Positions 48,770 to 61,541 are shown, counted from the stretch's first letter. The stretch is 64,000 bases of DNA from Chamaelirium japonicum (GCA_947650365.1 OX393557.1:46315979-46379978), one strand, 5' to 3'. Translations and numbers: made by a program. The notes: a model not told the origin generated them from the letters alone.

Positions 48770-50185
48770 TGAATGCTTAGGTGCGGTCCGCGGTCCTCAG
48801 CCATCCGATGCACCACTCCGTGCATCCGATGTATGCGGCATATGCTTGGTGACAAGATGGATGGTCAGGATGTCTCATCACGCATCTGATTGTTGATATG
48901 GCTTGTTAGGTCGATCGGGGTGATACATTACACATCCGACGACTGAGATTGCTTGATGATCGATTTGGACGATGTATCACAAATTCGTCGGCCGGAATGG
49001 TCTGATGGCCGATCGGGGTGACCGGAATGGTCCAATGGCTATTCAGGTGACATATCGCACATCGAACAGTTGAGAGCCTGATGGCCGATCGGGGTGGCGC
49101 ATCACAAATCCGACAACTGAGATGGCCTGATGGCAAATCATAGTGACTTATCGCTCATCCAACGATTGGGACGGCCTCATGGACGGTCGGGGCAACGTAT
49201 CGTATATTTGATGGTTGAGATGGCCTAATAGCCGATTGCAGCGATGTTTCGCACATCCGATGGTTGAAATGGCTTGATAGTCGAGCGAGGCGACGTATCG
49301 CTCATCTAATGGGTGGGATGACCTAATGGTTGATCAGACCGATGTATCGCTCATCTGGCGACTAGGTTGGCCTGATGGTCGATCGAGGCAGCATATCGTA
49401 CATCCGATGGCTGAGTGGTCTGGGCCGATCATGGCGATGTATTGCAGATCCGACGGCTGAGATGGCTTGATAGTCGATCGATGTGATGTATTGCTCATCT
49501 AACGACTAGGATGACCTAATGGCCGATTAGAGTAATGTATCGCTCATCCGACGACTAGGATAACCTGACGATCGATCGGGGTATCGTATCACACATCCGA
49601 CGGCTAAGATGGTTTGATGGTCGATCGTGGCGATGTATCGCACATCCAATGACTGAGATAACTTGATGGTCAATCAAGGTGACTTATCGCTCATCTAACG
49701 GCTATGATGACGTAATGGCCGATCGGGCCGATGTATCACTTATCCCACGACTTGGATGGCCTGATGGTCAATCGAGGTGACTTACACATATGCGGCTGAG
49801 ATGGCCTGATGGTTGATCGTGCGACGTATCACACATCTAACAACTGAGATAACCCGATGGCCGAATGGGACGATGTATCGTACATCCAACGACTAAGACG
49901 GCATGATGGCCGATCAGAGCAATGTATCGCACATCCGATGACTGAGATAGTCCGATCGCCGATCGGCATGACGTATCACGCATCCGACGGCTGGAATGAC
50001 ATGCTGGCCAATCAAGGTAACGTATCACGCATTTGATGGCTGATAGGGTAACATATCACCCATTTGACAGCTGAGATGGCCTGATGGCCGATCGAGATGA
50101 CTTATCGCACATCCAACGGTTGAGATGGCTTGACGGCCGATCAGGACGGTGTATCGATCATTCGACAGCTGAGCTGCACACATCG
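48770..50185. repeat. Degenerate 49-bp minisatellite with a family E-like head
   Basis: 48770-48860 resembles the start of fold-back element E (AATGCTT..GTGCGG, then GATGCACC..CGTGCATCCGAT). From about 48860 a degenerate unit of about 49 bp (GATGGCCGATCGGGGTGAC, then GTATCGCACATCCGACGGCT, then GAGATGGCCT) recurs about 26 times to about 50180. Not a multiple of three and with stops in all frames, so not coding. Confidence 0.85.
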
Positions 50186-50575
50186 GTCCGGATCCGATGA
50201 AATCGGTACCCACAAGCACATCGCTCCAGGCCCGATGAAATCAGTATCCACAGGAATTTCAGATTGACCCTCATAGTTTCTGAGTAATCTCTATAGAGGA
50301 CACAAGGATGCATATTTTTGAGTAATCACTATAGAAAACATGAGGAATTTCTATTGACATCCATTCTCTACTGCCATAATCCTCAGATTTGCACCATACA
50401 AACTTTTGTACACATAGTACCATTATGACATAGACAAAGCACCATTAATAACAGGCCATGCCAAAACATGACTCAAAAGAGTAGTCATATTCTATTACAA
50501 AGTCACCACTAACCCTCGTTCATAAGAAACAGAGCACCTAAACAGCCGAAATTTTAGATTTACCATTTTATAATC
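50186..50575. other. 3' flank of the HSP70-8-like gene
   Basis: No gene seen. The part next to 50576 should hold the 3' UTR of the minus-strand chaperone gene. Two related GCCCGATGAAATCRGTA-type motifs occur near 50185-50250. Confidence 0.45.
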
Positions 50576-52303
50576 TCACTGCTGCACCTTCTTGGGTATG
50601 ATGGATAAATCCAGACTTGCTCCATACAGCTTAGCCAGAGCTTGCTCACACCAGCCATGGCCGCTGTCCAGGGTCGGCATTCTCACTTCGATGAAAGGTG
50701 TAGCAGCATGATGGGTTCCCGGATGGAGAGCACCAGCCAACACTCGTAGCACGTTTGAAGCATCGACGTCCATGCAGACACTGATTTCGGCCGTCCCTTT
50801 TGGCGCTGGGGGGATCCCGGTGATCTTGAAATATCCCAATAGATGGTTATCCTCCACCTGCTTCCCTTCCCCCTCGTAAACAGAAATCAAGGCCTCGGTC
50901 TGGTTGTCGTGCGACGTCGTAAACAGCATGTCCTTCTTCACAGGGATCGATGTGTTCCGCTGTATGATCGACGTGAAGCTATCGTCATCAACACGGATTC
51001 CAAGGCTCAGAGGGGTGGCCTGAATGGTTAGCAGGTCCAAGCTCCCCGAGGGATCGCTGGTTCCTGAAGCGATGGCTCCTTCAAGTGCAGCGCCACAGAC
51101 TGCAGCCTCGAACGGGTCTATACCCTCATAAGCGACCTCTCTTTTACACAGCCCTAATACCAGACTTCTGACCTTGGGAATGTTGGAACACCCTCCAACT
51201 AGGATAACATCAGTTATGTCTTCAGCAACCAACTTGGCATCAACAAAGCTCTGGACCACAAGTTTCTCACACTTGTCAAACACCTCCATGTTCACCTTCT
51301 CAAACTCTGATCGGTCAAAGGTTCTGTGTATCTTTGTTCCGTCACCCAAATCAACATTGATGTGAACACTAGTCTGGGAGGAGAGTTTGTGAATCGCCTC
51401 TTGGGTCGCGATCCGAAGTGATCCCATGGATTTGATCGTGTCGATACTGTGATTGGAACATAAGCTGTCAAAATTTGCAACCAGATGCCGCAAGACGTTT
51501 TCAAGTATATCTTCTCCTCCTACGGCACTGCCCAACAAAACTTTGATCTGAGAAACACCTCCAGCTGTAGCAGTTATAGCAACATCACAGTATCCTGCAC
51601 CCATATTGAAGATAAGAGCGACGTTCTCACTGCCACTGCCCATATTCTCATGTACAACCTGCTGCTGCTGCTGTGCGTACAAAAGCGCCACAGAAGTGGG
51701 CTCTGGCATCAGCCTGAGGACTTGCAACCCAGCCATCGCGCAGGCTCGCTCAATCCTTGTTTGCTGAAACCGGCTGAATGAGACTGGAATAGTTACAACG
51801 GCATTTCTTATCCGGCGCTTAAGCTGGCCCTCCGCCATGGCTTTTAGTTCCACCAAAAAGATCGCCAGGACTTCTTCAGGCGTAGTAGACCTCCAAACAT
51901 TATTCACTAAAGCACAAATAAATGGTCTGGCACCGATATCAAGGGTCTGCACCAGGAAAGGCAGGGTTTTGCTTGCATGAACCACCGGGTCTTTATCCAT
52001 TCTTCCAACCAAGCGTTTCATGTTGAAGATCGCGCTCCCAGAGAACACCTCCTCTTCATCATGAGCAGCCTCCTTACTCATACCACCCGAAAGGATCTCA
52101 CCCTTGAACATAACGTATGAGCGCATCAGCTTCTGGTTTCTGGTGTTTCTAAGCAGTTCTACTCGCGCACCATTCCACATCGCAACACTGCACTGTGAAG
52201 TTCCTATGTCGATTCCCATTGCAAGCTCAGGAAAAGCACATCGCTGTTTATCGTCACCAGTTGTCTCACTGTCCGATGCGACCGTGTACAATTGCTCGGC
52301 CAT
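50576..52303 (-). CDS. HSP70-8: HSP70-8-like chaperone, intronless, about 575 aa
   Basis: One uninterrupted frame. The ATG at 52303 is chosen because MAEQLYTVASDSE matches the start of plant HSP70-8 proteins as I remember them. The nucleotide-binding domain comes first: phosphate-1-type GIDIGTSQCSV (residue 30 on), connect-1-type PVSFSRFQQTRIERA, phosphate-2-type FNMGAGYCDV and adenosine motif VILVGGCSNIPKVR. A substrate-binding beta domain follows from about residue 410 (IQATPLSLGIRV, VYEGEGKQVEDNHLLGYF). Family knowledge: Hsp70 proteins use ATP to bind and release unfolded proteins. HSP70-8 is a divergent, shorter plant member (about 560-580 residues) without the canonical lid length or EEVD tail, so cytosolic co-chaperone docking by EEVD is not expected. 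A CAG just before the ATG (GTACAG|G) could be the acceptor of a 5' UTR intron. Confidence 0.93.
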   Translation of the reverse strand: MAEQLYTVASDSETTGDDKQRCAFPELAMGIDIGTSQCSVAMWNGARVELLRNTRNQKLMRSYVMFKGEILSGGMSKEAAHDEEEVFSGSAIFNMKRLVGRMDKDPVVHASKTLPFLVQTLDIGARPFICALVNNVWRSTTPEEVLAIFLVELKAMAEGQLKRRIRNAVVTIPVSFSRFQQTRIERACAMAGLQVLRLMPEPTSVALLYAQQQQQVVHENMGSGSENVALIFNMGAGYCDVAITATAGGVSQIKVLLGSAVGGEDILENVLRHLVANFDSLCSNHSIDTIKSMGSLRIATQEAIHKLSSQTSVHINVDLGDGTKIHRTFDRSEFEKVNMEVFDKCEKLVVQSFVDAKLVAEDITDVILVGGCSNIPKVRSLVLGLCKREVAYEGIDPFEAAVCGAALEGAIASGTSDPSGSLDLLTIQATPLSLGIRVDDDSFTSIIQRNTSIPVKKDMLFTTSHDNQTEALISVYEGEGKQVEDNHLLGYFKITGIPPAPKGTAEISVCMDVDASNVLRVLAGALHPGTHHAATPFIEVRMPTLDSGHGWCEQALAKLYGASLDLSIIPKKVQQ

Positions 52304-53578
52304 CCTGTACAATGAAGGGAATAAGTGTGTAGAAAGAGATCCATTTTGTGCTATAAAAAAATTGATAGCACATTATGGATGCCAGATTATGATCACCTCT
52401 CAAACTAATTACTCCTCTAGAAAGATGTAGGGAAAATTGAGGAGTTCTAATCTTTTGCACCTAATTACTTCCTCAATGTCGTGCACTAAGCCTCCTCCCC
52501 TTTCTTCTAATATCAAGTAAAAGCATTTCATTTGCATTTGGCAATTATATGTAAGCTTTTGATAAACACACCATTCGACTCATATGCTCTAATCATCAGG
52601 TCATCTTTTAAGACAGGATTTTTATGTAGTAATTTGATTATTGTATTACAGGGCATATTAAACTTGGTTTTTTCAACCATTGTATGACGGAGAATTGTTG
52701 ATCAATATATCCCTCTACATTAAGGAGAGTCACACAGATTAGGAAAATAAATAAAAGTGGTCCTAAATTAAGCAAAACCACTCGTTTTGTCCCCCTTTAC
52801 ATTTTTATATGGGAAAATTAGCAGCAGGTCCATGAAACTTTTTCATTTTGATGTTAAGGACAGAAAAGGTTTGTTGTGATCGTTAAGTCTGAGGGCAAGT
52901 TATACTTGTTGCAATAAGTGCTTCGTTATTCTTTTGGGACCAAATAGTTACTTAGTGGTCCGAATCGTTACTCTTTTTGGACTGAATTGTCACTCTTTTT
53001 GTATGCGAGATAAGAGGAAAACGAGAAACAATTCAGTCCAAAAAGAGTTGTGAGGCATGGCACCTGAGTTCAAAACCATCTTTGTACGACAGATCATGAC
53101 ACCAGGATCAAGGCACGCCTGATGCATAGCGCAGAGCAAAATTGCAAAGTTACTGAAAGACTGTTCTAATTGCTGACGAGCGGTTGATGGGGTTGTCGAT
53201 GGGTGGTTGGTATAGGCGCCTACGGGTGCCTATGCCAAGTCATCGATAAGTTATTGATGGAGACGCTGAGGTGCGATTAATGGAATCACCGATTAGTGAC
53301 TGATGGAGCTGCCAATTGGCAGATAATGGAGGTATCGAGAAAAGCAAGTATTGATCACCACCGACGCCCAGAAGATCCATAACAAAGGGCTAGAGGGCGC
53401 AAGATACGTAGCATGGCAATGGTGTACGGCAGGCTATCGTCGATGTGTGATGGTCGTTTCTCTTCTTATGGTATTATGAATTTATCTCATCATGGTGTTC
53501 AAGGATCTAAGTCTCGTGATAGAAGAGGTGTAATCCTTTTTAAGAGTTAATGGCTTTTCTCATCCTCTGCTCTCTTCA
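52304..53578. other. Upstream flank of the HSP70-8-like gene; no other gene seen
   Basis: AT-rich. Should contain the promoter and perhaps a leader intron. No clear heat-shock element could be assigned by eye. Frames are short. Confidence 0.4.
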
Positions 53579-53586
53579 GGTGTAGC

Positions 53587-53968
53587 CATAGTTACCAAAT
53601 CGAGTGTTTTTTTGAAAAAAACGCGTTTCGATCCGAAGTCGTAGCAAACAGGAAAAAAAGTCGTTTTTTTTTTTAAAATAACGTCCGTATGCGTTTTATA
53701 CGTGTTTAAAACAGAAAAAATGTGTATAAAACGCGTCGGGTTTGGTTCGGGTTTAAATTGGGTTCGGATTTTATTTTCTTCGTGCTTAATAAACGCATAT
53801 GCTATATGTTTTAAACTTTTGATTACTTAATATTGGAAAATTACATATATACATACTTGGTATAATTTTTAAGTTTTTTTTTTGTTTTTTCGTTTTTTTT
53901 CCATTTTCATCGTCTTTCCAATTTTTTCCTTTGCCGTTTTTTTCCCTTTTTCCGCCTTGGTAACTATG
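53587..53968. mobile_element. hAT-type MITE with CATAGTTACCAA ends
   Basis: 382 bp with terminal inverted repeats CATAGTTACCAA / TTGGTAACTATG and a perfect 8-bp duplication 'ggtgtagc' (53579-53586 and 53969-53976). T- and A-rich non-coding interior with ACGCGTTT / AAACGCGT motifs. The 8-bp duplication points to hAT. Confidence 0.85.
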
Positions 53969-53976
53969 GGTGTAGC

Positions 53977-54742
53977 TCGGTTTTGGATGAACTACATTAC
54001 ATAGAAAATGGTGTGTCCTCGCTCGAGATGATTGGCTTGATTATGTCTGATGGCTTGTATGTACACTCTGGCACGTGTTATTTCCACAAGTGGTACATCC
54101 CGATCTAGGGAAGCTGCTGATGCTCGTTGAGCAATTGATAGCCAAAGGGAAACGATTCAAAGCTCGATAAATCCAAATCTAGGAGGAGCTCATCAGAGTC
54201 AATGTAATAGTTCAAGCAATTTGCAGAGTTGACTGTTATGGAATCCAACTGTCGAGCCATTTTTTGGAAATCATCCCTCATGGTCTGGAAGGGAAGATAT
54301 ATGTGGGGTCCATCCTATGAGGGACCCTCTTATTTTGGTTCAAGGAAGCAAAGATTGAATATGGGGTGTGCCGTGTACTATGAAGACACAGTCTCTCCTA
54401 AGTACATGTTGACCCTGCATCCTCACCCCCCTGTACAAGATACAGCACGGGGCTACCATGAGTACGCTAAACATATTTCACGAACAACGCTAAGAACACA
54501 AAGGAGAATTCCATGTAGAGAGAACTGATACAGAAGAAGGGTCATGTGTTGGGACTTGGGGGTGGCAGGGGGGGAACCCCCCACCCCAGACGCGTGCACT
54601 TGGATGGTCCAAAGGGGCAAGCACAAACTCCAAAACACGGACTGATGTGTACACCAAGACGTTGGCGTAAGCACTGTACCAAGAGGCCCACAGAGAAAAT
54701 GTCATAGTGTGCAAAGAGACCAATGAGGTAGCAGCTGACGAC
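53977..54742. other. No gene recognised
   Basis: Frames up to about 99 residues without recognisable domain. May be decayed repeat sequence. Confidence 0.4.
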
Positions 54743-54901
54743 TATAGATACCCTCACGCCCCAAAACCCAGGTCATAAGGGGAGGTCCACTAAAGGGTGT
54801 ATGAAGACATGTCCACCTAACCCCTTAGCCTATGTGGGAATAAACACCAACAAGCCCCATCTTCACACCAGAATAAGGATAGACAAACTCCGACGCCCCT
54901 C

Positions 54902-54905
<4 letters not shown>

Positions 54906-54984
<79 letters not shown>
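54906..54984. repeat. (CT)n microsatellite inside the TRIM-like element
   Basis: About 39 CT units. Confidence 0.95.
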
Positions 54985-54987
<3 letters not shown>

Positions 54988-55054
54988 TTGAACTCCAACA
55001 AGGCATGGGCTGGACAAACTCCAACGGCCCTCCGAGGGGCTGGACAGACTCCGA

Positions 55055-55061
<7 letters not shown>

Positions 55062-55118
<57 letters not shown>
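55062..55118. repeat. (CT)n microsatellite inside the TRIM-like element
   Basis: About 28 CT units. The sequence before both CT tracts repeats the motif GGACARACTCCRACG. Confidence 0.95.
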
Positions 55119-55122
<4 letters not shown>

Positions 55123-55292
55123 ACAACATCAGAATGATCGTACACAACATCAGAATGACTAGGTGGAACCTAGGTCTAATACCATTTGTAGATACCCTCA
55201 CGCCCCAAAACCCAGATCGTAAGGGGAGGTCCACTAGACGATATATGAAGACACCACCTAGCCACTAGCCAATGTGGGACTAAACACCAACA

Positions 55293-57717
55293 ATGGCATG
55301 GCATAGGCTTGGGATGAAACTAATTATAAGCATCGAATTGAGGTTCTGGGTAGTGAGGCGTCGGGCACGGATATAGAGGTGTCATTGGAAAGTAGATTGT
55401 AGTACCAAGCAGAAGGTGCAGGGAATGGTTGCACAGTGTCGGGCACATAGCACAGTTGTGATCACCGACAGACAGATATTCGAGTTGCTAACAAGCAATG
55501 ATATCGACGACAAGCAGCATTACAGAGTTGTAAATGTGCAACGGATAGAGTCATCAATTGATGGCTAATGGGGGCATCGAGAGGCACAAATGTTGAGCGT
55601 AGAAGATGGACAATGGATCATAAACGATGGGAGTGAGGGTCTCAGATGATGAGTACTAGCAATAGCGTATGACAAGATATCGCCAGCGATTGATTGGCCA
55701 AAGATGGGTAGGGCAGATTATTTCCTAATGGTATTCCAAGATTTTATCTCCTAATGATGTTGTAGGAGCTTGTCTCCTGATGGAAGAGGTGTAATACTAT
55801 TAAAGTTTGTCTCGTCATCCTCTGATCTTGAGGTGAGCTTTGTAATCTTTTGTTATTATTATATAATGGATGATGGTTGTTGGACTAGGTATCATGCATG
55901 TACCCAATTTTGGGACACGTTAAAAACAATTTTGGTCTCCCCTCTTGATGGGATAGAGTTCCTATTGGCTCATCAGTATGCTCTCCCACAAGTGTGTTAT
56001 TTCTACAATATCTGCCTCGCCATGGGGCTTGGATCCATGGCACCATCGAACAATCTTCCCCTCCAGGTCCATAAAAAGGGAACACCAATTACACTCTTCA
56101 GTTTGAGTCCATAGCAAAACTCTTACTTCTCCTTGGCAACAATCTTCATCATTTTCGGATGAATTATAATCCATGTGAATCGTCTTGAACTTCTTCAACT
56201 GATTCTTTAGTGATTCGTGTATTAATACTAAAAATCAGGGTGCTTGATACGGGTTTCATACATGGAACTCTTGCTTAAGTCAATCGCACTCTTACTATGC
56301 AATCGAATATATATCCCTTCTCTTTCACACACTTTCTGGAGACAACTCTTTAGCAATAGCGTTTTTTGTCTAATATGATAAGAAGAATGTAGTAAGCCTT
56401 TTAGAAGAAAATGCAACACAACTCTCAACTTGGGCTAGCGAGTGATAGCTTCAGGAGTAGCAGTGCACAAATAACTCAAAAAGGACTTTCTACTGTCAAG
56501 GTCACTTTCTATAATTGCATACGTATACAATTTATTGGTCATGAACCCTCAAAGCACAAGCTCAACCTGAGAATAACTTTAAAATGACAACGGTTCACTT
56601 CACTTCATCCCAATAACCCTTCCCCAAATTCACACATACCTATCACAATGGAAACAACATGTGATATGTTAGATCTTGTGCAAACCATATTACACATTAA
56701 ACACAAACCGCAAAGAAGTAAGAAAATGTGTACCTATCTTTTTTCCTTCCTTAGTAGTCAGATACAACCTCCTTGCCAGTTTGAAATTATTAGCAAATTG
56801 TGGGCTAACTAACACAGTATCTTTCTTATTGAATCTCTCAAGCACATATTCGATTAATTTTTCTTGTGACAACCAACATCTTGGCTATTTTGTTTATTTT
56901 TCGGGTGACAACCACAACTTCCTGACTCTCTTGTCATTATAATCCTAAAGGCCAAAATTTGTAGTGTTTTCTCTAGTCAAACGATTTGAAAAACTACAAT
57001 AGACAATCAATCATATAAGCATCTTGACCAATTATAAAGGAAAATGAAGTTAGTATTAAGACAATTTTAACATATACATAATCTACAATTTTACACTACC
57101 ATTTTATATCCACGATCCACTATGAAAGTGTCGAATTTTATATCATTGGCTTAGTTCTTTATCCCCAATGAAGGTTTTCCTTCATCTTGCAAGCCAATTT
57201 CCCCTTACCCTTACTTCCCATCCTTAGGCTGAAAAACATAGATCTCTTAAGTCACAATAGAGAAAGGTTCATCTTGACATCTAGTTTCCCTACTCAAGAA
57301 CTGTGCCAACATTCAGATCCACAGCTAACAGAATAGAGAACATCTTCACAACGCGGTGGTGGCGACGACGGGGAGAATATCTCGTCAAAATTAACTATCT
57401 TGTGTTCAAAGCCTGTAACTACCAATAAAAATTTGTATTTCACTTGCATCTTATTGCTATATTCTTCAACTTGAAAACTGACTTGTCCTTCAATGCTTTG
57501 ATTCCTTCAAGAAGCTCCACAAACTTATGACTATCATTCTGCATGCTTCACGCATATGCTTCATCTAATTTTATCAATCCTTATCCTTATGGATCAGTGT
57601 CTCCTACAAACTATTTGTGGTTGGGACACCGACCTGGTTCGACCAGAGGTGACGCACGTATACTCGCAAAGGAGGACAGCCCCATACGCTTGGACTATGG
57701 ATTGGAGACATGTTATA
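55293..57717. other. AT-rich region, no gene recognised
   Basis: Frames up to about 114 residues, none with a domain I recognise. Scattered motifs look transposon-like but cannot be assigned. Confidence 0.4.
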
Positions 57718-58888
57718 TGTTGGGCCAGCCATATTAGGCCCTTTTATTTATCATTTTTTATTTAATTCTTTATTTATTCATTTTCAGATTAATTAATGAA
57801 TTAATCTTCATCTTTATGTAAGCCCAACATATAATCGGCATATCAGTTGTTTTCTTGGCTCAATATCCATTAGGGTTTTGGAAGAACCTTGTTTGTGTTG
57901 TAGTCATTTTGTCATTATACTATGAATGAATGAAAGAAAAGAGAGCTTGCTCAAGGGTTTGATAATCCATTGAGGAAATAGAACTCGAGCTCCGGTTGAA
58001 TCTCTGTTACTTTGTTTTGTTTGCTTGAGATCATCGCCACCATCAACCTCTTCATGTTCTTTGCGTTCACGACATCAACAAGGAGATCATGATCACCACC
58101 AGCTCTCGCTCTCTCTCTCTTTCTCTCTCGTTCCCTCAAGCCAGCCATCCGTACAACCCAACTGACTGGCCAACCCATCCCCACTTTCGACTGTATGGCC
58201 AGACCGACCGACTATCCCGACTGCATGATCAGACAAGTCGGTCAGGCCAACTGCACTTCTAGACCAGCCGACCCGGCTAACCGACAGCGAGCCGTTTGCG
58301 ACCTCCAACAGTCCCGCCGATGTCTCGGTCCTTCGCAGGCCCTATTTCTACAACACGTCTGCTCTCGTAGGCTTCGTGATCACGTCTACATCCCTCTAGG
58401 ATCATGATTGTCCCTCAAAGCTTTTGAAAATTTCCACAACATCTGAGTTTCATCTTTTTTATCTTTATTTGAGCCTTAAAGTATTTTATTGATAATTATT
58501 TTTTATGCTTTAGACCCGAATCTTAATGATAAATGATCACTACTTGGTTTGATTAGATCCAATAACGGTACATGAACCTGAAAATATTCTGCTTGACAAC
58601 ATATTGGTTGAAAGCCTCTAGGGGCCATTCGACTCCTACTTTGCTAGTAAGACTACCTAGGCCTTGAGTTTCTCAACTCCCAAACAGTAGTCATCTTTTT
58701 AATCTTCTAAAAAGTCCATCCCTCACTGCCTACACTGATCTAGACTTTTCTTAATTATTTATCCTCTAATATTTCGAATATTGTTGATGCTAGTCACAAG
58801 AAACTAAATTCATTAATATTAATCCCAGTTGACTTGCTTAATTCCCAACGTCATAATAAGATAGAAAATTGCTCAATGTCTCGCATCA
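57718..58888 (+). mobile_element. Candidate Copia-type LTR ending at a primer-binding site
   Basis: The right end (..CTCGCATCA) is followed within a few bases by TGGTATCAGAGC (58893-58904), the initiator-Met primer site used by Copia elements. The left end is tentatively set at TGTTGGGCC (57718) because of the U3-like AT-rich start; it is not proven. No matching second LTR was found, so this is a fossil fragment. Confidence 0.4.
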
Positions 58889-58892
58889 TTTT

Positions 58893-58904
58893 TGGTATCA
58901 GAGC
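58893..58904 (+). promoter_or_regulatory. Initiator-Met tRNA primer-binding site
   Basis: Exact TGGTATCAGAGC on the plus strand, the common Copia/TRIM primer site. Confidence 0.65.
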
Positions 58905-61541
58905 ATGGTTAGGCTTAGGGGGCCAACATTTGCTTGCTTTGAACATTTGGCTACAATTAAATTCATTCATGCATAGGAGTCTACATTTTCTTGCTTGATC
59001 ATTGGGCTGCATTTAAATACATTCTTGCATTCTACATCATCAGGTGTCGATGATGCATGCGAACCCTTAGCAAGAACGAATACCCGTTAGAAATGGCACC
59101 CTAGTAAAGCCTCGTGTGTAGGGTTGCTTGCAACAATCCTATGTGCACAGAGTGGATATGTTGTCCAGAGTTACATGAAGATAGCTAGATGACTCATGAG
59201 TGCGTTTGTAGCGTGTCATGGGTACAGAGTACAGCAGCCATGGTGAAAATCGGATAGGGACACCTAACTGCGTATGAGAAAAAGAAGAGAAAATCCTAGA
59301 AAAGAGCCTAAGTTTAAGAGGAGTAAAAATAAGATGGTGGGATATGGATAACATTGTGATGTATCTTATGAGTCCCCTGACTAACTAGGTTAACTCTAAG
59401 TCCCGGAAAGTTCATAGGATCTATGTTGTTTAGGGCACATTGAGAGTCAACATAACCTAGTCGGTCAAAGTCAATTCACTTTACACCCGTTACAGCTTCT
59501 CATGAATACTAGTTAATGGTGTCTAAGTGTTCTAGACTTAGTTGAGGGGGCCAATGTCTTTGGTTAAATGTCTTTTGCTTTGAGAGCTTGGTATACTTCA
59601 ACATCGTGGGTTAGACACGGTTTTCGTCATTGAAATACTTACTAAAACTTGTCTAGCATTAATACTATGTATTTTTTAAAATCTGTATTTTCATTTACAT
59701 GGTTTGAATTGCATTGCATTCCGCGATTGAAATTTCTTTACAAAACTATAAAAAAATTTATTGAAAATCTTTACCTTGCTATCTCTTCAAATTTTTGGTG
59801 TTTCAATTAGTTCTATTGTTTATGAAGTATTGCAAAATGATTGCATGAATTGTGCTTGATTGTTATGCATGCTTGAACTCATGCATTGTTGTGTGATAGT
59901 ATTTTTCAGTCTCTATCTTTTTGTCAGATATTTTTATTCATTTGGTATATGCTTGACTTTTGTGACAAATGTGGTTTATTGCTTTTTGGGAGGGATAGCT
60001 TAGACTATCATACATAAGAGAACCCCGAGTAAATCTCGATGCTTTCTGACTCCCTTTGCTTTAGTTGATATTCTATTTTGTTATCAACTTGAGACAATTA
60101 GGAGATGAAAGATAAGCATGAGCTTAGATGTTTCACTCACAATTTTTTGCATCTAATTTATGGTTATTCGTCTTCCTAATTGTCCTTGATTGTGACAATA
60201 TTAGGATATATCAGTTTGATACTATATGAACTCGTTTGTTTGATTTCTTTAGGTATCAGTCATAGCATGCGAGTTCTTTATGTCACCTATAAGTTATACT
60301 GCCATTTTAATTGGTATCAATAACTTGTTTTATTACTTGTAATTGATATCAATTTATTTTTATAACATAGATGCTACTAAAGGTATTTATGGCTGTGTTA
60401 TGTAAGTCTGAAGTAAAGACTCAGATGAAAGAGTCATTGTGTACTTTATTGTGGACTTATTGCCATATCATGTAAAGAGTCAAAATTATAATTCTGATGG
60501 CAGACCTGTATTTTTTTTTTTAATATGTAATTTATATATCTTTAGTTTTGTACCAACTACCAAGTAGTACCAAAAAGGAAGAGATTGTTAGCTCATTTAG
60601 AGTCATAGTGTGTTTTGGCACAACTTGGCTGATTAGTTAATTTGGACATAGTACCAGGTTGTAAGTGCAATTTTGAGTCCTAGTCTCAGAATGTCACAGA
60701 ACAAGTCCAAAATGAAGCTTCAGAGACAAAAACATATGAAAGACCTCATGCTCAGCTTCTTCATGCTCATTAGAACATCCCACGGACAAAGCTGAAGGAC
60801 TTAGTGACTTGAGAAAGGCCCTTGATGAATTAGTTGTTTAAAATTTTCATTACAAAAAAATAGTCCAAACACTAGGCAGAAGTAACTTCTGCGACTTATA
60901 CACACGCAGATTTTGCAAATTAAAAGGCAGAATTTCTAAATATGATAAAAACCAATGGTTTCCTCGTATGCTACCCAATTGAAGCACTGGCAAATGCCTT
61001 GCCAGATTTCTCTAAGATGTTCGATAGATTATGACATCACTATCAGTCCGACCACAAACTTCCACCATCAAAGAAAACTCATAGCCTACTATAGTGTGAA
61101 GCTAAATGATGCTAACAAGGATTCAGTTATTACCAATCTCGTTACAAGCATCAAACCACTAGATATAATGAAAACTTGAAGCATAGGAAACCATGGCAAT
61201 GTCATTTGCTGTAAGCATACCAAAAACAAGATTCCACTAGCCTCATTCTACAACCTTTATGCCTACAGTGACCACCCAGATCAAGCCTCATCCCAAATCA
61301 TCATTGTGTTGCTTATCTCTCAACCTAATGCAACAAGCAAATGTGGCTGCAGACATATTCTACCTCACTTGCCACCATAACCATTCACCAAACCTTTTCG
61401 ATACGAAGGAATAATACCAAGTTACAGGCCAGCGGAAGGATCACATAGTGAGGCATCAAAAGCTTGCATACTTCCCGGCACACCAAGATCAATCACCACC
61501 CATTTTCTGATAATGATTGCCTCTTATTTGTGAAAAAAAAA
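58905..61541. other. Non-coding, retrotransposon-like interior, then unassigned sequence
   Basis: No protein domain seen. At 60572-60586 a purine run AAAAAGGAAGAGATT followed by TGTTAG resembles the polypurine tract and LTR start of Copia elements, but the LTR start does not match the candidate at 57718. 60960-61440 has short frames only. Confidence 0.35.

Larger units (their letters stand above)
54743..55292 (-). mobile_element. Small TRIM-like element (LTR about 108 bp)
   Basis: Direct repeats 54743-54852 and 55187-55292 share TAGATACCCTCACGCCCC at one end and AAACACCAACA at the other. Read on -, the 55187-55292 copy ends ..TATCTACA, followed by AATGGTATTAGACC, a variant of the initiator-Met primer-binding site TGGTATCAGAGC. 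A G-rich tract lies beside the other copy. The 334-bp interior has two (CT)n tracts and no coding frame. No matching duplication is visible at the borders and the repeats have diverged, so it is older than the Cassandra copy. Confidence 0.65.

Noticed and set aside
48860-50185. CRISPR-like array
   Set aside because: The units are contiguous and degenerate with no spacers, in a plant context; it is a minisatellite.
54801-55268. Frames of Ser-Leu or Arg-Glu repeats on both strands
   Set aside because: They are translations of (CT)n tracts within the TRIM-like element.
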